From positions 397,950 through 461,949 of the forward strand of contig NZ_MHXN01000014.1 of the NCBI RefSeq assembly GCF_001824475.1: a stretch of DNA of 64,000 bases, in the 5' to 3' direction. The stretch comes from Phenylobacterium sp. RIFCSPHIGHO2_01_FULL_69_31. Its GTDB lineage: Bacteria > Pseudomonadota > Alphaproteobacteria > Caulobacterales > Caulobacteraceae. Both the position numbers and the translations under genes were made by a program. Positions 43,729 through 52,448 of this stretch are shown here, piece after piece; position 1 is the stretch's first letter, and each line of letters starts with the position of its first letter. Below the pieces are notes generated by a model. That model did not search any database, was not told the DNA's origin, and was given only the letters and a program-made list of their open reading frames with translations.

Positions 43729-43964
43729 TTGAACCTATCCGACGATGGCTCAGGGGGCCCCTTGACCGATCCGAACGCCCGGTTGGTTCTCTATGTCGAG
43801 GATGATCCCGCAGTCCTCAAACTCGGCGTCGTGGCCCTGGAAGACGCGGGTTCCGGGTTGAGCCCGTCCAATCGGGCGTCGACGCTATTCGTGAGCTCGA
43901 GCAGTCCAGCGCGTCTTTCCGCGCGCTGGTGACGGACATCGACCTGCCGGGCGGGCCCAACTGA
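43729..43964 (+). pseudogene. Frameshifted fragment of a response regulator receiver domain
   Basis: The first frame reads RLVLYVEDDPAVLKLGVVAL, then EDAG, the start of a receiver domain with its acidic pocket. About position 43851 the frame is lost; in the next frame the text continues RVEPVQSGVDAIRELEQS, then FRALVTDIDLPGGPN and a stop. Restoring one T in the run GGGTTCC would give EDAGFRVEPV, so a single-base deletion explains it. The C-terminal half is also missing. It is a dead receiver remnant. Confidence 0.7.
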
Positions 43965-44558
43965 CGACCGTCGAGTCCGAGCGCGACGTATTGCATGAAC
44001 TTGCAGGCAGAGGCGCGGAACCTCCAAGCTTCGGACACAGCCAAGCTACATCGACGCAAACCGTAGCTATCCAATCGGGCGCTTGAAAGCGTCACGTCTT
44101 GCGCGCGAAGCAAGACTTGACGCGGGAACCCCATCTGATCCTGGAGAGAGTCCGCGCACCGTCAGGCGATGACGGCGGGGCGCGCCGCCAAACCGCCGCC
44201 GGCCCCAAAGGGGCGGCCACGCCGGCGCACCGCAAGAGCCGCTGTTTGAGCGGCGGGCTGCGCGCGACCGACGGGCGCTGTCCGAACCCGATGGGGGCGT
44301 TGCGGGGCAGGCTGTGCAAAAACTCCGGAAGGTCGTCGGGTACGATCACCACGCCGTAGTCAGCACGAGAAGACCCGGCTCGCGGCATCATCAGCTAGGC
44401 CTCCAGGGTGCTCGACGACAGGCTGCCAGGAGCACGGGCTCTGAGCGTAAGTGAGCCCGAATGTCGCAGTGCTGGCGGCGTTCGACAGCGCAATGTTAAC
44501 CGTGCCTTCCCTATTCACCCGTCATCTCGAAGGCCAGAAGCAGGCTTAGGGGCGACGG
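43965..44558. other. Stretch without recognisable gene
   Basis: Open frames on both strands here are Arg/Pro/Ser-rich and carry no family motif. I see no RNA gene, repeat or clear promoter. It probably consists of decayed sequence between two signalling genes. Confidence 0.4.
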
Positions 44559-47006
44559 GTGACTTCGAGATACGAAACCGAGCGCCTCGCGGCCCTGCAC
44601 GGCTTGGACGTCCTCGACACCCCGCCGGAAGCCATGTTCGACAGTATGACCCGGCTTGCGGCGCTGACGTTTCAGACGCCGATCGCCCTGGTCTCCTTGG
44701 TCGACACCGACCGGCAATGGTTCAAGTCCTGCGTGGGCCTGGATGTCCGCGAGACCTCTCGGGACGTGGCCTTCTGTGATCACGCCATTCGGCAGCCGGG
44801 CGTCATGGTAGTGCTCGACGCCACGCAAGATTCCCGTTTCGCCGGCAATCCCCTGGTCACCGGCGAGCTTGGGATCCGATTCTACGCCGGCGCGCCGCTG
44901 ATGACGTCGTTGGGGCACAGGCTGGGTACGCTGTGCATCATCGACCAGCATCCACGCGCGTCCTTTGACGAAGTCCAGCGCGCCCAACTGGCGGCGATGG
45001 CTAACGCGGTCACCGACGCGATGATCATGCGGCGTGACATCTCCAACTTCATATCGCTGGAGCGAGATCGGGCCAAGGATCGCGCTCTCTTGGCGCAAGC
45101 CGAAGAGATGGCGGGAGTCGGTCATTGGTCCTGGGATGCAACGACCGGCGTGACGTTCTGGTCTCCCGCCGTTTACCGCATCCATGGGTATGACCCCGCG
45201 CTGCCGCCGCCTGACCTTGCTGGAGTCCTGGCACTATATCATCCTGACGACGCCGCGACCCTGGCCAGCCTCGTCGAACGCGCCGTGTCCCAGGGCGAAC
45301 CCTACTCGCTGAATGCACGGATCATCCGGCCGGATGGCGAAACCCGGCATGTGTCGGCGCGCGGGACCTGCGATCGCGACGAAACGGGCGCCGTGCGTTC
45401 GCTGGTCGGCACCTTCGTCGACGTTACCGACCTTAAGCTCGCGGATGAAAACCTTCGCGCCAATGAGGCGCGCCTCAAGTTCCTGATGGATCAGTCGGCG
45501 GACCTGATCATTCGCGTTGAGCCTGGCCGGGGCATCACCTGGGTTTCCCCGAGTTGCCGCCTCTACGGATATGAGCCGGAAGATCTCGTCGGAACCTTTG
45601 CTCTCGAGCTCGTCCATCCTGATGATCTGGCGAATGTTGAAGCGGTGCGTGCCGCGCGGTTCGCGGGTCTCCCGGCCCCGCCGGGAAGCACCCGTGAACA
45701 CCGCATCCGCCACAAGGACGGAAGCTGGATATGTGTTCAGGGCAACCCGACCCTGATCAGGGGCGCGGACGGCCAGGTCCTCGAGATCGTCAACGTCCTG
45801 AGGGACGTGACCGTCCAGCGCGAAACCGCACGCGCCCTTGAGGCGGCCCGTGATACGGCCGAGGCGGCCGCTCAGGTGAAGACCGACTTCATGGCCAACA
45901 TGAGCCATGAGATCCGCACTCCGCTGACCGCGATCCTGGGCTACACGACCCTGCTTTCGGAACGACCGGAGCTACACCTTGAGGCGCGTACTTACGTTTC
46001 GCGCCTTGGTAATGCCGGTCAGGCCTTGCTGGCGATCGTCAACGACATTCTTGATTTCTCGAAACTTGAGGCCGGGCAGGTCGTCATTTCGCCGAAGCCA
46101 ACGCAGCCCTCCAATTTGCTTCGCGAGACGTTGCTGATGTTTGCGCCGCAGGCCGATGCAAAGGGCATCGAACTCGATTTCGCAACCGTTGGCGAACTGC
46201 CGGGCGCGTTGCTGGTCGATCCTGACAAGACGCGCCAGATCCTGCTCAATCTGATTGGCAATGCAGTGAAGTTCACCGACCGGGGGCACGTGCGCCTGAC
46301 GGCCAGCTATGACGCTGCCAACGGCCAGTTCGATGTTTGGGTTGAGGACACCGGCCCGGGCATGACCCAGGAACAGACCCACAAGCTCTTCCAGAGATTC
46401 TCGCAGGTCGACGGGTCGTCGACGCGCCGCCATGGTGGAACAGGTTTGGGACTGGCGATCAGCCGTGGCCTCGCCGAAGCTATGGGCGGGGACATCGACG
46501 TGGCGAGCGGGCTGGGCCGAGGTTCGACTTTCCATCTCCGGATTGCGGCCGTCGCCGCGGAAGTCGCTGACGATTTCGAAACCACAGAAGCAGCTGGACG
46601 CGATGTGCTCGACGGAATTCGCGTGCTTGTCATCGACGACAATCCCATCAACCGCGAACTCGCCCGCGCGATCCTTTCGCCTTTCGGGGCCGAGATAAGC
46701 GAGGCGGCGTCGAGCCGCGATGGCCTCGCCATCGCGTCCGAGATGCCAGTCGACGTCATATTGTTGGATATGCGAATGCCAGAAATGGACGGGCCGGAAG
46801 TCCTAGCATGCCTGAGGGCTGGCGAAGGCCCCAACCAGTCCGTTCCGGTCCTGGCGTTTACGGCGGAAGCGGAGGAATTCTCGACACATGTCGTCGACGG
46901 CTTCGATGGGCTAGTCGCCAAGCCCATGATTCCGGCCGACGCCGTCGCAGCTATCCATGCGGCAATCGTTGGGGACTTCGAGGAGGCGGCTCGTGTTGCA
47001 CTTTGA
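44559..47006 (+). CDS. Hybrid sensor histidine kinase (GAF-PAS-PAS-HisKA-HATPase-REC)
   Basis: An 815-residue soluble kinase starting at GTG 44559. The GAF domain (about 1-165) contains RLAALTFQTPIALVSLVDTD and FCDHAIRQPGVMVV. Two PAS/PAC units follow (about 185-300 and 310-430). The phospho-accepting His is near residue 450 in NMSHEIRTPLTAI, ATPase motifs are LLNLIGNAVKFTD and GGTGLGLAISRGLAEAMGG, and the receiver (VLVIDDNPINRELA) has its Asp near 737 in ILLDMRMPEMDG and Lys in LVAKPMIPAD. A receiver gene overlaps its end, so the two were a signalling pair. The kinase looks intact; its partner is broken. Confidence 0.93.
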   Translation: MTSRYETERLAALHGLDVLDTPPEAMFDSMTRLAALTFQTPIALVSLVDTDRQWFKSCVGLDVRETSRDVAFCDHAIRQPGVMVVLDATQDSRFAGNPLVTGELGIRFYAGAPLMTSLGHRLGTLCIIDQHPRASFDEVQRAQLAAMANAVTDAMIMRRDISNFISLERDRAKDRALLAQAEEMAGVGHWSWDATTGVTFWSPAVYRIHGYDPALPPPDLAGVLALYHPDDAATLASLVERAVSQGEPYSLNARIIRPDGETRHVSARGTCDRDETGAVRSLVGTFVDVTDLKLADENLRANEARLKFLMDQSADLIIRVEPGRGITWVSPSCRLYGYEPEDLVGTFALELVHPDDLANVEAVRAARFAGLPAPPGSTREHRIRHKDGSWICVQGNPTLIRGADGQVLEIVNVLRDVTVQRETARALEAARDTAEAAAQVKTDFMANMSHEIRTPLTAILGYTTLLSERPELHLEARTYVSRLGNAGQALLAIVNDILDFSKLEAGQVVISPKPTQPSNLLRETLLMFAPQADAKGIELDFATVGELPGALLVDPDKTRQILLNLIGNAVKFTDRGHVRLTASYDAANGQFDVWVEDTGPGMTQEQTHKLFQRFSQVDGSSTRRHGGTGLGLAISRGLAEAMGGDIDVASGLGRGSTFHLRIAAVAAEVADDFETTEAAGRDVLDGIRVLVIDDNPINRELARAILSPFGAEISEAASSRDGLAIASEMPVDVILLDMRMPEMDGPEVLACLRAGEGPNQSVPVLAFTAEAEEFSTHVVDGFDGLVAKPMIPADAVAAIHAAIVGDFEEAARVAL

Positions 47007-47262
47007 ACGAGACCGGCCGCGCATCCTGGTGGTGGATGACGACCCCATGGTGCCTGATATCGTGACGACCCGGCTCTCACTGGCCGGGTGCACAACCTAC
47101 AGCGCCCGCGATGGATTGGCCGCCGTCGAACGGATTCGGGAAGTCAGGCCTGTCGCCATGGTCTTGGACATCAACATGCCCGGGCTCGACGGCTTTGGCG
47201 TCCTGAAGCACATGAAGATTACCGGTTCGATCCGGTCGATCGCGACCCTTGAGCTTTGTTGA
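46993..47262 (+). pseudogene. Response regulator receiver truncated by an IS1182-type remnant
   Basis: GTG 46993 follows AGGAGGCGGC, an excellent ribosome-binding site inside the end of the kinase gene. The product has RILVVDDDPMVPDIVTTRLS and the phospho-Asp in AMVLDINMPGLDGFGVLKHM, but stops after about 89 residues; strand 5 with the conserved Lys is missing. The break at about 47247 is where IS1182-type transposase sequence begins. The remaining protein could still be made but should not switch normally. Confidence 0.75.
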
Positions 47263-47460
47263 GGGATCTGCTCGGGACCAGATCAACCTGCTTCCCCCCT
47301 GCATCGACGACTATGTTGCTAGTAATGCATTGGCCCGCGTCGTCGATGCGTTCGTCCCCAGCTTGAACCTAGCTGAGCTGGGTTTCGGCCGCGCGCAGCT
47401 ACGGGCCGTCCTGGATACCATCCAGCCGATATGCTGCGGCTCTACATTGCGGATTCCGGG
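47249..47460 (+). mobile_element. IS1182-family transposase remnant (N-terminal, frameshifted)
   Basis: The translation FVEGSARDQINLLPPCIDDY followed by VASNALARVVDAFVPSLNLA and ELGFGRAQ is the N-terminal part of IS1182-type transposases. Near 47405 the frame shifts, and the family's RPGYHPADMLRLYI continues in another frame before breaking off at the IS21-like end. No catalytic core is left. Confidence 0.75.
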
Positions 47461-47474
47461 CTGATCGCGCCCGT

Positions 47475-47566
47475 CATTCCGAAATGATGCCGCCCACCAT
47501 TCCGATCTGATGCCGCCCACCGTTCCGATTAATCCCCGCGCGGCATTCCGAGATGATGCCGCCCAG
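47475..47566 (+). repeat. Four tandem 23-bp repeats at an IS21-type element end
   Basis: Units start at 47475, 47498, 47521 and 47544. Units 1, 2 and 4 follow CATTCCGAnnTGATGCCGCC with only a few changes; unit 3 is diverged (CGTTCCGATTAATCCCCGCG). IS21-family elements carry such multiple terminal repeats that bind the transposase. They stand 58 bases before the istA-type gene fragment. Confidence 0.75.
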
Positions 47567-47623
47567 GGCGCGGGCCGTGAGGGTCTTCGTTGGCTCTAGG
47601 GTTCCTCCTTTTGGGAGGGGCCG

Positions 47624-48037
47624 ATGCCGACGGAGAGGATCGCCATGCGCCGCGTGCGCGAGATGCTGAGATTGAGCCGGGACGCCGGCCTGGCGACCCG
47701 CGAGGTGGCGAGGCGGACCGGGGTGGCGCCCTCGACGCTGCGGGAGATGTTCCGCCGCTTTGAGACGTCCGGGCTGACGTGGCCGTTGCCGCTGGACCTG
47801 GCCGACGCCGAACTGGAGGCGCGGCTCTGCGGCGAGGCCGGGACCAAGCAAGGCCACCGCCGGCGCGCCGAGCCGGACTGGGCGGCGCTAAACCGGGAGC
47901 TGAGGCGCAAGCACGTCACCCTGCAGATCCTGTGGGACGAGTACATCGAGGGGCATCCGGACGGCTATCGCTACAGCCGGTTCTGCGAGCTCTACCGCAG
48001 CTGGGAAGCGCGCCTGCCGGTCAGGCCAGCGTGCTGA
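47624..48037 (+). mobile_element. istA: IS21-family transposase IstA, N-terminal fragment
   Basis: The fragment has about 137 codons. The HTH region RRVREMLRLSRDAGLATREV, then ARRTGVAPSTLREMFRRFE, is followed by GTKQGHRRRAEPDWAALNRE and LRRKHVTLQILWDEYIEGHP, then YRYSRFCELYRSWEARLPV. These are hallmark IstA sequences. A full IstA has about 500 residues with a DDE core, so the gene is cut at about 48018, exactly where MFS-transporter sequence on the other strand begins. No istB gene follows. A piece that could be the continuation (RQHHAAGEKVFVDFAGDTID) appears at 63911-64000. Confidence 0.85.
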
Positions 48038-49118
48038 GCGGCGAGAACAGCAGGCCCACTCCGAAGCCCTGGACGAACCCGCTGGCCAGGATCGGCCCGG
48101 AGGTCATCTCGAGGGCGAAGCCGCCCATCATCCACAGGCCGCAGACGCAGAGGACGAGGCCCAGGAAGAGGCACATGCGGGGGCCCAGACGCGTCATGGC
48201 CATCGGCACGAGCAGGAACGAGACCAGCGATCCCAGGCCGCGCGTCACGCTGGCGACCCCGGCCTGCGTGGCCGAGTAGCCCATCAGATTCTGCATGAAC
48301 GAGGGCAGCAGCGCCGTCGTCGAGAACAGAAGCACGCCCACGAAGAACCCGAACAGGGTAGTGCCGATGAAGTTGCGGTCCTTGGCGAGGTCGCGGTGGA
48401 AGAAGGGATGCTTGGCGGTCGCCGTCTGAACGATGAAGACCCATAGGCCCGCCAGCGCGATCGCGGTCTCGACCCAGATCTCCTTCGAGTCGAACCAGTC
48501 CCGACCGGGGCCGCGATCGAGCATCGCCTGGAGGCCCACGATGAAGGCGATCAACCCGCCGAAGCCGACGAAGTCGAAGGGCCTGGCCCGCCCTCCCGGG
48601 TCGTGGGCCATGAACCGCAGCACCCCCAGCGTCGCCAGGATTCCGATCGGCAGGTTGATATAGAAGACCCAGCGCCAATCGAGCTCCTCGGTGATCCAGC
48701 CGCCGAGCGTGGGGCCGGCGATGGGGCCCAGGATCACCGCGGCGCTCCAGATGCTCATCACTCGCGGGATCATGGTCATCGGGAAGATGTCCAGCATGAC
48801 CGATTGCGAGAGCGGCATCAGCCCCGCGCTCGCCAGCCCCTGCAGGACCCGGAAGGCGACCATCTCGGGCACGTTCCGGGCGAGGCCGCACAGCATGGAG
48901 GCGATGGTGAAGCCGATGATCGACCCCAGGAGCATGGTCTTGCAGCCGATCTTCTGCGCCGGCCAGCGGCGTCGCCACCGCGGTCGCCAGGATGTACGAG
49001 GTCAGCACCCAGGTGATCTCGTCCTGAGAGGCCGAGAGACTGCCCTGCATGTGCGGCAGCGCCACGTTCGCGATCGTGGAATCGAGCGTGTACATCAGCG
49101 TCGCCAGCTCAACACGGC
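48021..49118 (-). pseudogene. Broken DHA2-type MFS drug efflux transporter
   Basis: On the minus strand the start of the protein (ATLMYTLDSTIANVALPHMQ, then SASQDEITWVLTSYILATAV) is followed by a frameshift at about 48960 inside ATPLAG. The remainder runs on in another frame from KTMLLGSIIGFTIASMLCGL through EELDWRWVFYINLPIGILAT to LLFSPLSTLA, where it stops at the IS21 fragment. The first helix and the last two or three helices of a 14-helix EmrB-like pump are absent. It is truncated at both ends and frameshifted, so not functional. Confidence 0.8.
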
Positions 49119-49306
49119 CGGGGCCGCCCCACTGCACGGCCCACCGCGTCCCAGCCGGCGCGGGCTACTCGTGGACACATCTATTCAACCATACCCTACG
49201 TTCGGCAAGTGTCGTCGCCCACGCAACGCCGCGAAGGCGACACCGCCGAGCTTGATGACGTGCACATGGTTGGTCATTGATGCTTTTGGGGGGCGACGCG
49301 TCGAAC

Positions 49307-49918
49307 ATGTCCAGAAGCACAGGCCAGATCGACCTGGCGAAGAACGAAGCCATACTGGACGCCGCTATCGAACTGTTGGTGGAGCGTGGCGTGGAGGCGT
49401 CCCTGGAAGACATTGCGCGCCGCGCGGGTGTCGCCAAACAGACCATCTATAACCACTATGGTTCGAAGAACGACGTGGTGCGCGCCCTCGCCGCTCGGCG
49501 CGCCGCCTCGATCGCGGCCCCCTTGGCTGGACTGGATGCCGCCCAGCATCCCGAGCGGACCCTCGCTGCGTACGGCGTCGCATTGCTGCAAGCGCTCCTC
49601 GCGGCCCGCAGCATCGGCTTCATGCGCTTCGCCATCGGCAGCGCCGCGACGTCGCCCGAACTGGCGCGGGCGATCTATCATTCGGGGATCCGCACGAGTC
49701 GAACCAGTCTCGCCGACTACCTCGTCGTCGAGGCCTCGGCAGGACGGCTCAGCATCCCCAATCCCAGTCAGGCCGCAGAGATGTACGCGGGGATGGTGAT
49801 CGGGAGCCTCCAGTCCGCCCTTCTACTGAACGCTGGCACGGACATCTCCCACGAGGAAATCGAAGCCACCGCCTGCGAGGCTGCGCATCGCTTCATGCGC
49901 GCGTTCGCTCCGGACTAG
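49307..49918 (+). CDS. TetR family transcriptional regulator
   Basis: A regulator of about 203 residues. The DNA-binding head is NEAILDAAIELLVERGVEAS, then LEDIARRAGVAKQTIYNHYG and SKNDVVRALAA. The C-terminal half (FMRFAIGSAATSPELARAIY) resembles AefR-like/TetR C-terminal domains. In-frame starts are ATG 49280 and ATG 49307; the second gives the more usual leader. It is divergent from the broken MFS pump, the usual arrangement of a pump repressor, so it may have lost its target. Confidence 0.88.
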   Translation: MSRSTGQIDLAKNEAILDAAIELLVERGVEASLEDIARRAGVAKQTIYNHYGSKNDVVRALAARRAASIAAPLAGLDAAQHPERTLAAYGVALLQALLAARSIGFMRFAIGSAATSPELARAIYHSGIRTSRTSLADYLVVEASAGRLSIPNPSQAAEMYAGMVIGSLQSALLLNAGTDISHEEIEATACEAAHRFMRAFAPD

Positions 49919-50139
49919 CGCGATCGCAACCCCTCCATCGGCTTTGCACCAGCTCGAAGCTTTCGCTTGCCTCGGCGGCCACCGAGGCGACCTTGAGGTC
50001 CGGACAGTGGTGCAAGGTGGCGATCATCAACGGACAGCGGGGGGTGAGCGATAGGCGTTGGTCGGGCAGCCTCACGTCTGGACCTCCCCTACATGCCATG
50101 CGAGGCCTCCGAGCCACAGAGTCACAGAGCATCGCGCGA

Positions 50140-50152
50140 ATGTAATATACAT
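50140..50152. promoter_or_regulatory. Palindrome ATGTA-ATA-TACAT (operator family site 1)
   Basis: A perfect inverted repeat with 5-base arms and a 3-base spacer, 49 bases upstream of the decayed tetR gene at 50201. It shares arms and spacing with sites at 50899, 54931, 55787 and 57054. The 49919-50200 gap around it holds no gene. Confidence 0.55.
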
Positions 50153-50200
50153 TATAGGCTTTACGGCTGAGTGCTCTAGCCTGAGCGAGGATTTCCCCAA

Positions 50201-50797
50201 GTGCAAAGTGCGGCCGATGTGGGGGCGCGACGGAATGCCATCGCCGCCGCCGCGCTGCGCGTGATGCAGCGTCAGGGCCTTGACGGGCTAAAAGTACGCG
50301 CCATCGCAGCAGAGGCCGGCGCGAGCACCGGCGCAATCACGCACCACTTCCCGTTCAAGAGCGACCTCCTCGCGGCGGCTTCAGAACTGTTAGCGAGCCA
50401 AGTCCGCGCACGCATCAAACGCGCCGAGGCGGCGCAGCCGGCGCTGGTCGCGATTCAGAGAACGATGCGCTATGCGCTGCCGCTAACCCCCGAGATGCGG
50501 GTGCACTGGCGCGTCTGGATCAGCTTCTAGGCTAGGTCAAGCGATGCGGATGTCGCCCGCATTCTCCGCTCTGACTACGCTGACTGGCACCAGCAGCTCA
50601 CCAAACTCGTAGGCCGCGCGCAGTCTGAAGGCGACGTGGCAGCCTGCGCTGACCCGGCGCTCGTGGCTCGGGGGCTTGCGGCGATGCTGGACGGGGTCGC
50701 CATTGGCATGCTTCGGGATGGCAGTCGCCTGGCCACGCGGCCGCGATTGGCTGAATATTCTGCGGCAGACGGGCTAGGGCAGAACATTTCGGACTAG
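50201..50797 (+). pseudogene. TetR family regulator (BetI-like) with an in-frame amber codon
   Basis: From GTG 50201 the frame reads RNAIAAAALRVMQRQGLDGL, then KVRAIAAEAGASTGAITHHF with a normal TetR head. At 50528-50530 TAG interrupts WISF*ARSSDADVARILRSD. After the TAG the same frame stays open to TAG 50795, giving LTKLVGRAQSEGDVAACADP, then ARGLAAMLDGVAIGMLRDGS, the usual C-terminal half. The position is Trp in relatives (FWA), so one G-to-A change (TGG to TAG) explains it. The full gene would have 198 residues. An amber suppressor or a recent mutation are the two options. Confidence 0.8.
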
Positions 50798-50836
50798 CCG
50801 GCCCCATGGAGGGCCCGTCAGCCGGAAAAGAAAAAC

Positions 50837-50858
50837 GGACGCGCCAAAAGGCGCGCCC
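50837..50858 (-). terminator. Hairpin with T-tract on the minus strand
   Basis: GGACGCGCC (50837-50845) pairs with GGCGCGCCC (50850-50858), with one mismatch, around AAAA. Read on the minus strand it is followed by GTTTTTCTTTT, a rho-independent terminator form. It would end a short minus-strand transcript or separate the tetR pseudogene from downstream DNA. Confidence 0.5.
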
Positions 50859-50898
50859 GAAATGACAGAAAAACTGCCGATGAGAATTCTAGCAATAA

Positions 50899-50911
50899 TT
50901 GTATCATACAT
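50899..50911. promoter_or_regulatory. Palindrome TTGTA-TCA-TACAT (operator family site 2)
   Basis: It lies in an A/T-rich island AATAATTGTATCATACATTA. On the minus strand TTGACA, a consensus -35 hexamer, directly precedes it. It is 360 bases before the MarR gene at 51259 and 102 bases behind the tetR pseudogene. Confidence 0.6.
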
Positions 50912-51258
50912 TATTGTCAAGCATCCATGGTCTGGGGCTTGGCCGAGCGCTGGCGGACGTGGAGCGTGGCGTTGAAGGTGAGGATCAGCCCACGCATGCA
51001 GGGGACGAGGGCGAGCGCGGCTTGCCGGCCTGACGCATGCGGTCGTGGGTGGGGCCTTACGGGGTTTGTGCCGGACGCCGCTCAGCGTGGCCATAGAGCA
51101 CCTGGCGCAGAAGCGCCGTCCGCCCCACGTGGTGCGTGCGCCGCGCATCGGCCGTGGCGATCTCGCTTCGAGCCAGGCCAGATGCAGCTCCACGCCGCGC
51201 TTTTTCGAGGGGAAATCGGCTCGTTGGCGGTCCGAGAGCGCTGTCGTAAGATGTCGGT
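50912..51258. other. Stretch without recognisable gene
   Basis: Open frames on both strands are low-complexity Arg/Pro/Ala-rich and match no family I know. The minus-strand frame starting near 51304 runs through the operator and terminator region and is not convincing. It may be the leader of the MarR gene or decayed DNA. Confidence 0.4.
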
Positions 51259-51738
51259 ATGGCACATTACATTCGGGCGGCCGAGATTGGAGTCGAGGCA
51301 ACACTCCTTGGGCGGCGATGGCGCGGGCTGATAGATGATCATCTGCGGGCCAGCGGGCTCACGAACGCCCGCTGGCAGGTGTTGCTGACCCTGTCGAGGG
51401 TCGAAGACGGGGTCCACCAACGGGAGCTCGCCGACCAGCTGGCCGTCGGCGGGCCCACGATCGGGCGTCATCTGGAGGAGTTGGAACGCCTGGGCCTCAT
51501 CGAACGCTATCCCCGGGCAGGCGACCGGCGCGCCCATTGCGTGCGGCTGACCGCTAGGTCGAAGCCGCTGATGGCACGGATCGACGCGATCGTCGCAGCC
51601 CTCCAGCGCGATCTGCTCGGAGATCTTTCTGGCGAGGCCCTGGAGACTTGCCTGACCATTCTGAGAATCCTGAACCTCCGCCTGGACCGCGACCAGTCGC
51701 GGCCGGGGGAGCTCACAGAAGACTGCGTTCAGACGTGA
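51259..51738 (+). CDS. MarR family transcriptional regulator
   Basis: A 159-residue winged-helix regulator. The core reads GLTNARWQVLLTLSRVEDGV, HQRELADQLAVGGPTIGRHL and EELERLGLIERYPRAGDRRA, the last being the DNA-contacting wing with the conserved D-x-R-A. The stop overlaps a GTG (51735) of the next gene, so the following unknown protein is probably co-expressed and under its control. Confidence 0.9.
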   Translation: MAHYIRAAEIGVEATLLGRRWRGLIDDHLRASGLTNARWQVLLTLSRVEDGVHQRELADQLAVGGPTIGRHLEELERLGLIERYPRAGDRRAHCVRLTARSKPLMARIDAIVAALQRDLLGDLSGEALETCLTILRILNLRLDRDQSRPGELTEDCVQT

Positions 51739-51755
51739 AGTCCCAACCCGATCCC

Positions 51756-52448
51756 ATGACGCTGAAGTTCCGGTGCCCGCAGGAACTGGACGGACTGCTG
51801 CCCCTACCCATCCCGGCGACGCGCGGCCTGCCCGACTGGTTCAAGACCATGCCGCGACAGGCGCTCAACCCGACTGTTTCCATTGAGGACGACACAGTCA
51901 AGCGGTGCCCCCCGTTCATAGACGCCATGACCGCCGGATTCCTGATCCCGCTGATTTGTGACGTAAGGGTCGAGAGTGGCGAATTCACCTGGGACAACGA
52001 CCTCCCGCCGGCCAGAGGCGTGGCGTTCGAGCGCTCGCCAATCGGCTTCCATCCCGCCAGCCAGGTTATCGGCTCGCCGCTGTTCGACCAGGATCGGCTC
52101 CTCATCAAATTCCACAACCTCTGGACGATAGAGGTGCCCGCTGGCTATTCGCTGCTTTTCACGCATCCGGCCAATAGATTCGACTTGCCGTTCACCACCC
52201 TGACCGGTGTGGTGGACTGCGACCGATACCACGACACCAGGATCCACTTCCCGGCGCACTGGCACAACGCGGCCTTCAACGGCGTGCTGTCGAAGGGCAC
52301 GCCCGTCGCGCAATGCATCCCGATCAAGCGGGAGGCCTGGACCGCCGAGACAGCAGTCTTTATCGCGGAGGAGGCGATGGCGAACCGCGATTTGAGCGAG
52401 CGGATCCGCCGCGAGAAGGGCGTCTACCGCCGCCACTATCGGGTCTGA
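51756..52448 (+). CDS. Conserved protein of unknown function, about 230 residues
   Basis: The product begins MTLKFRCPQELDGLLPLPIP and contains GLPDWFKTMP, VKRCPPFIDAMTAGFLIPL, SPIGFHPASQVIGSPL, FHNLWTIEVPAGYSLLFTHP and a C-terminal cluster IHFPAHWHNAAFNGVLSKGT then PVAQCIPIKR. The pattern recalls unnamed beta-rich (cupin-like) proteins found beside TonB receptors and TPR proteins in Caulobacterales and Sphingomonads; no function is known. ATG 51756 gives the conserved start, and GTG 51735, overlapping the MarR stop, is possible. No signal peptide. Confidence 0.75.
   Translation: MTLKFRCPQELDGLLPLPIPATRGLPDWFKTMPRQALNPTVSIEDDTVKRCPPFIDAMTAGFLIPLICDVRVESGEFTWDNDLPPARGVAFERSPIGFHPASQVIGSPLFDQDRLLIKFHNLWTIEVPAGYSLLFTHPANRFDLPFTTLTGVVDCDRYHDTRIHFPAHWHNAAFNGVLSKGTPVAQCIPIKREAWTAETAVFIAEEAMANRDLSERIRREKGVYRRHYRV

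Noticed and set aside
47475..47566. CRISPR array
   Set aside because: The four 23-bp units are directly adjacent with no spacers and match the terminal repeats of an IS21-type element. No cas gene is present.
50774..51304. 176-residue minus-strand frame before the MarR gene
   Set aside because: It runs through the operator palindrome and the hairpin terminator, is Arg/Pro-rich and has no recognisable domain.
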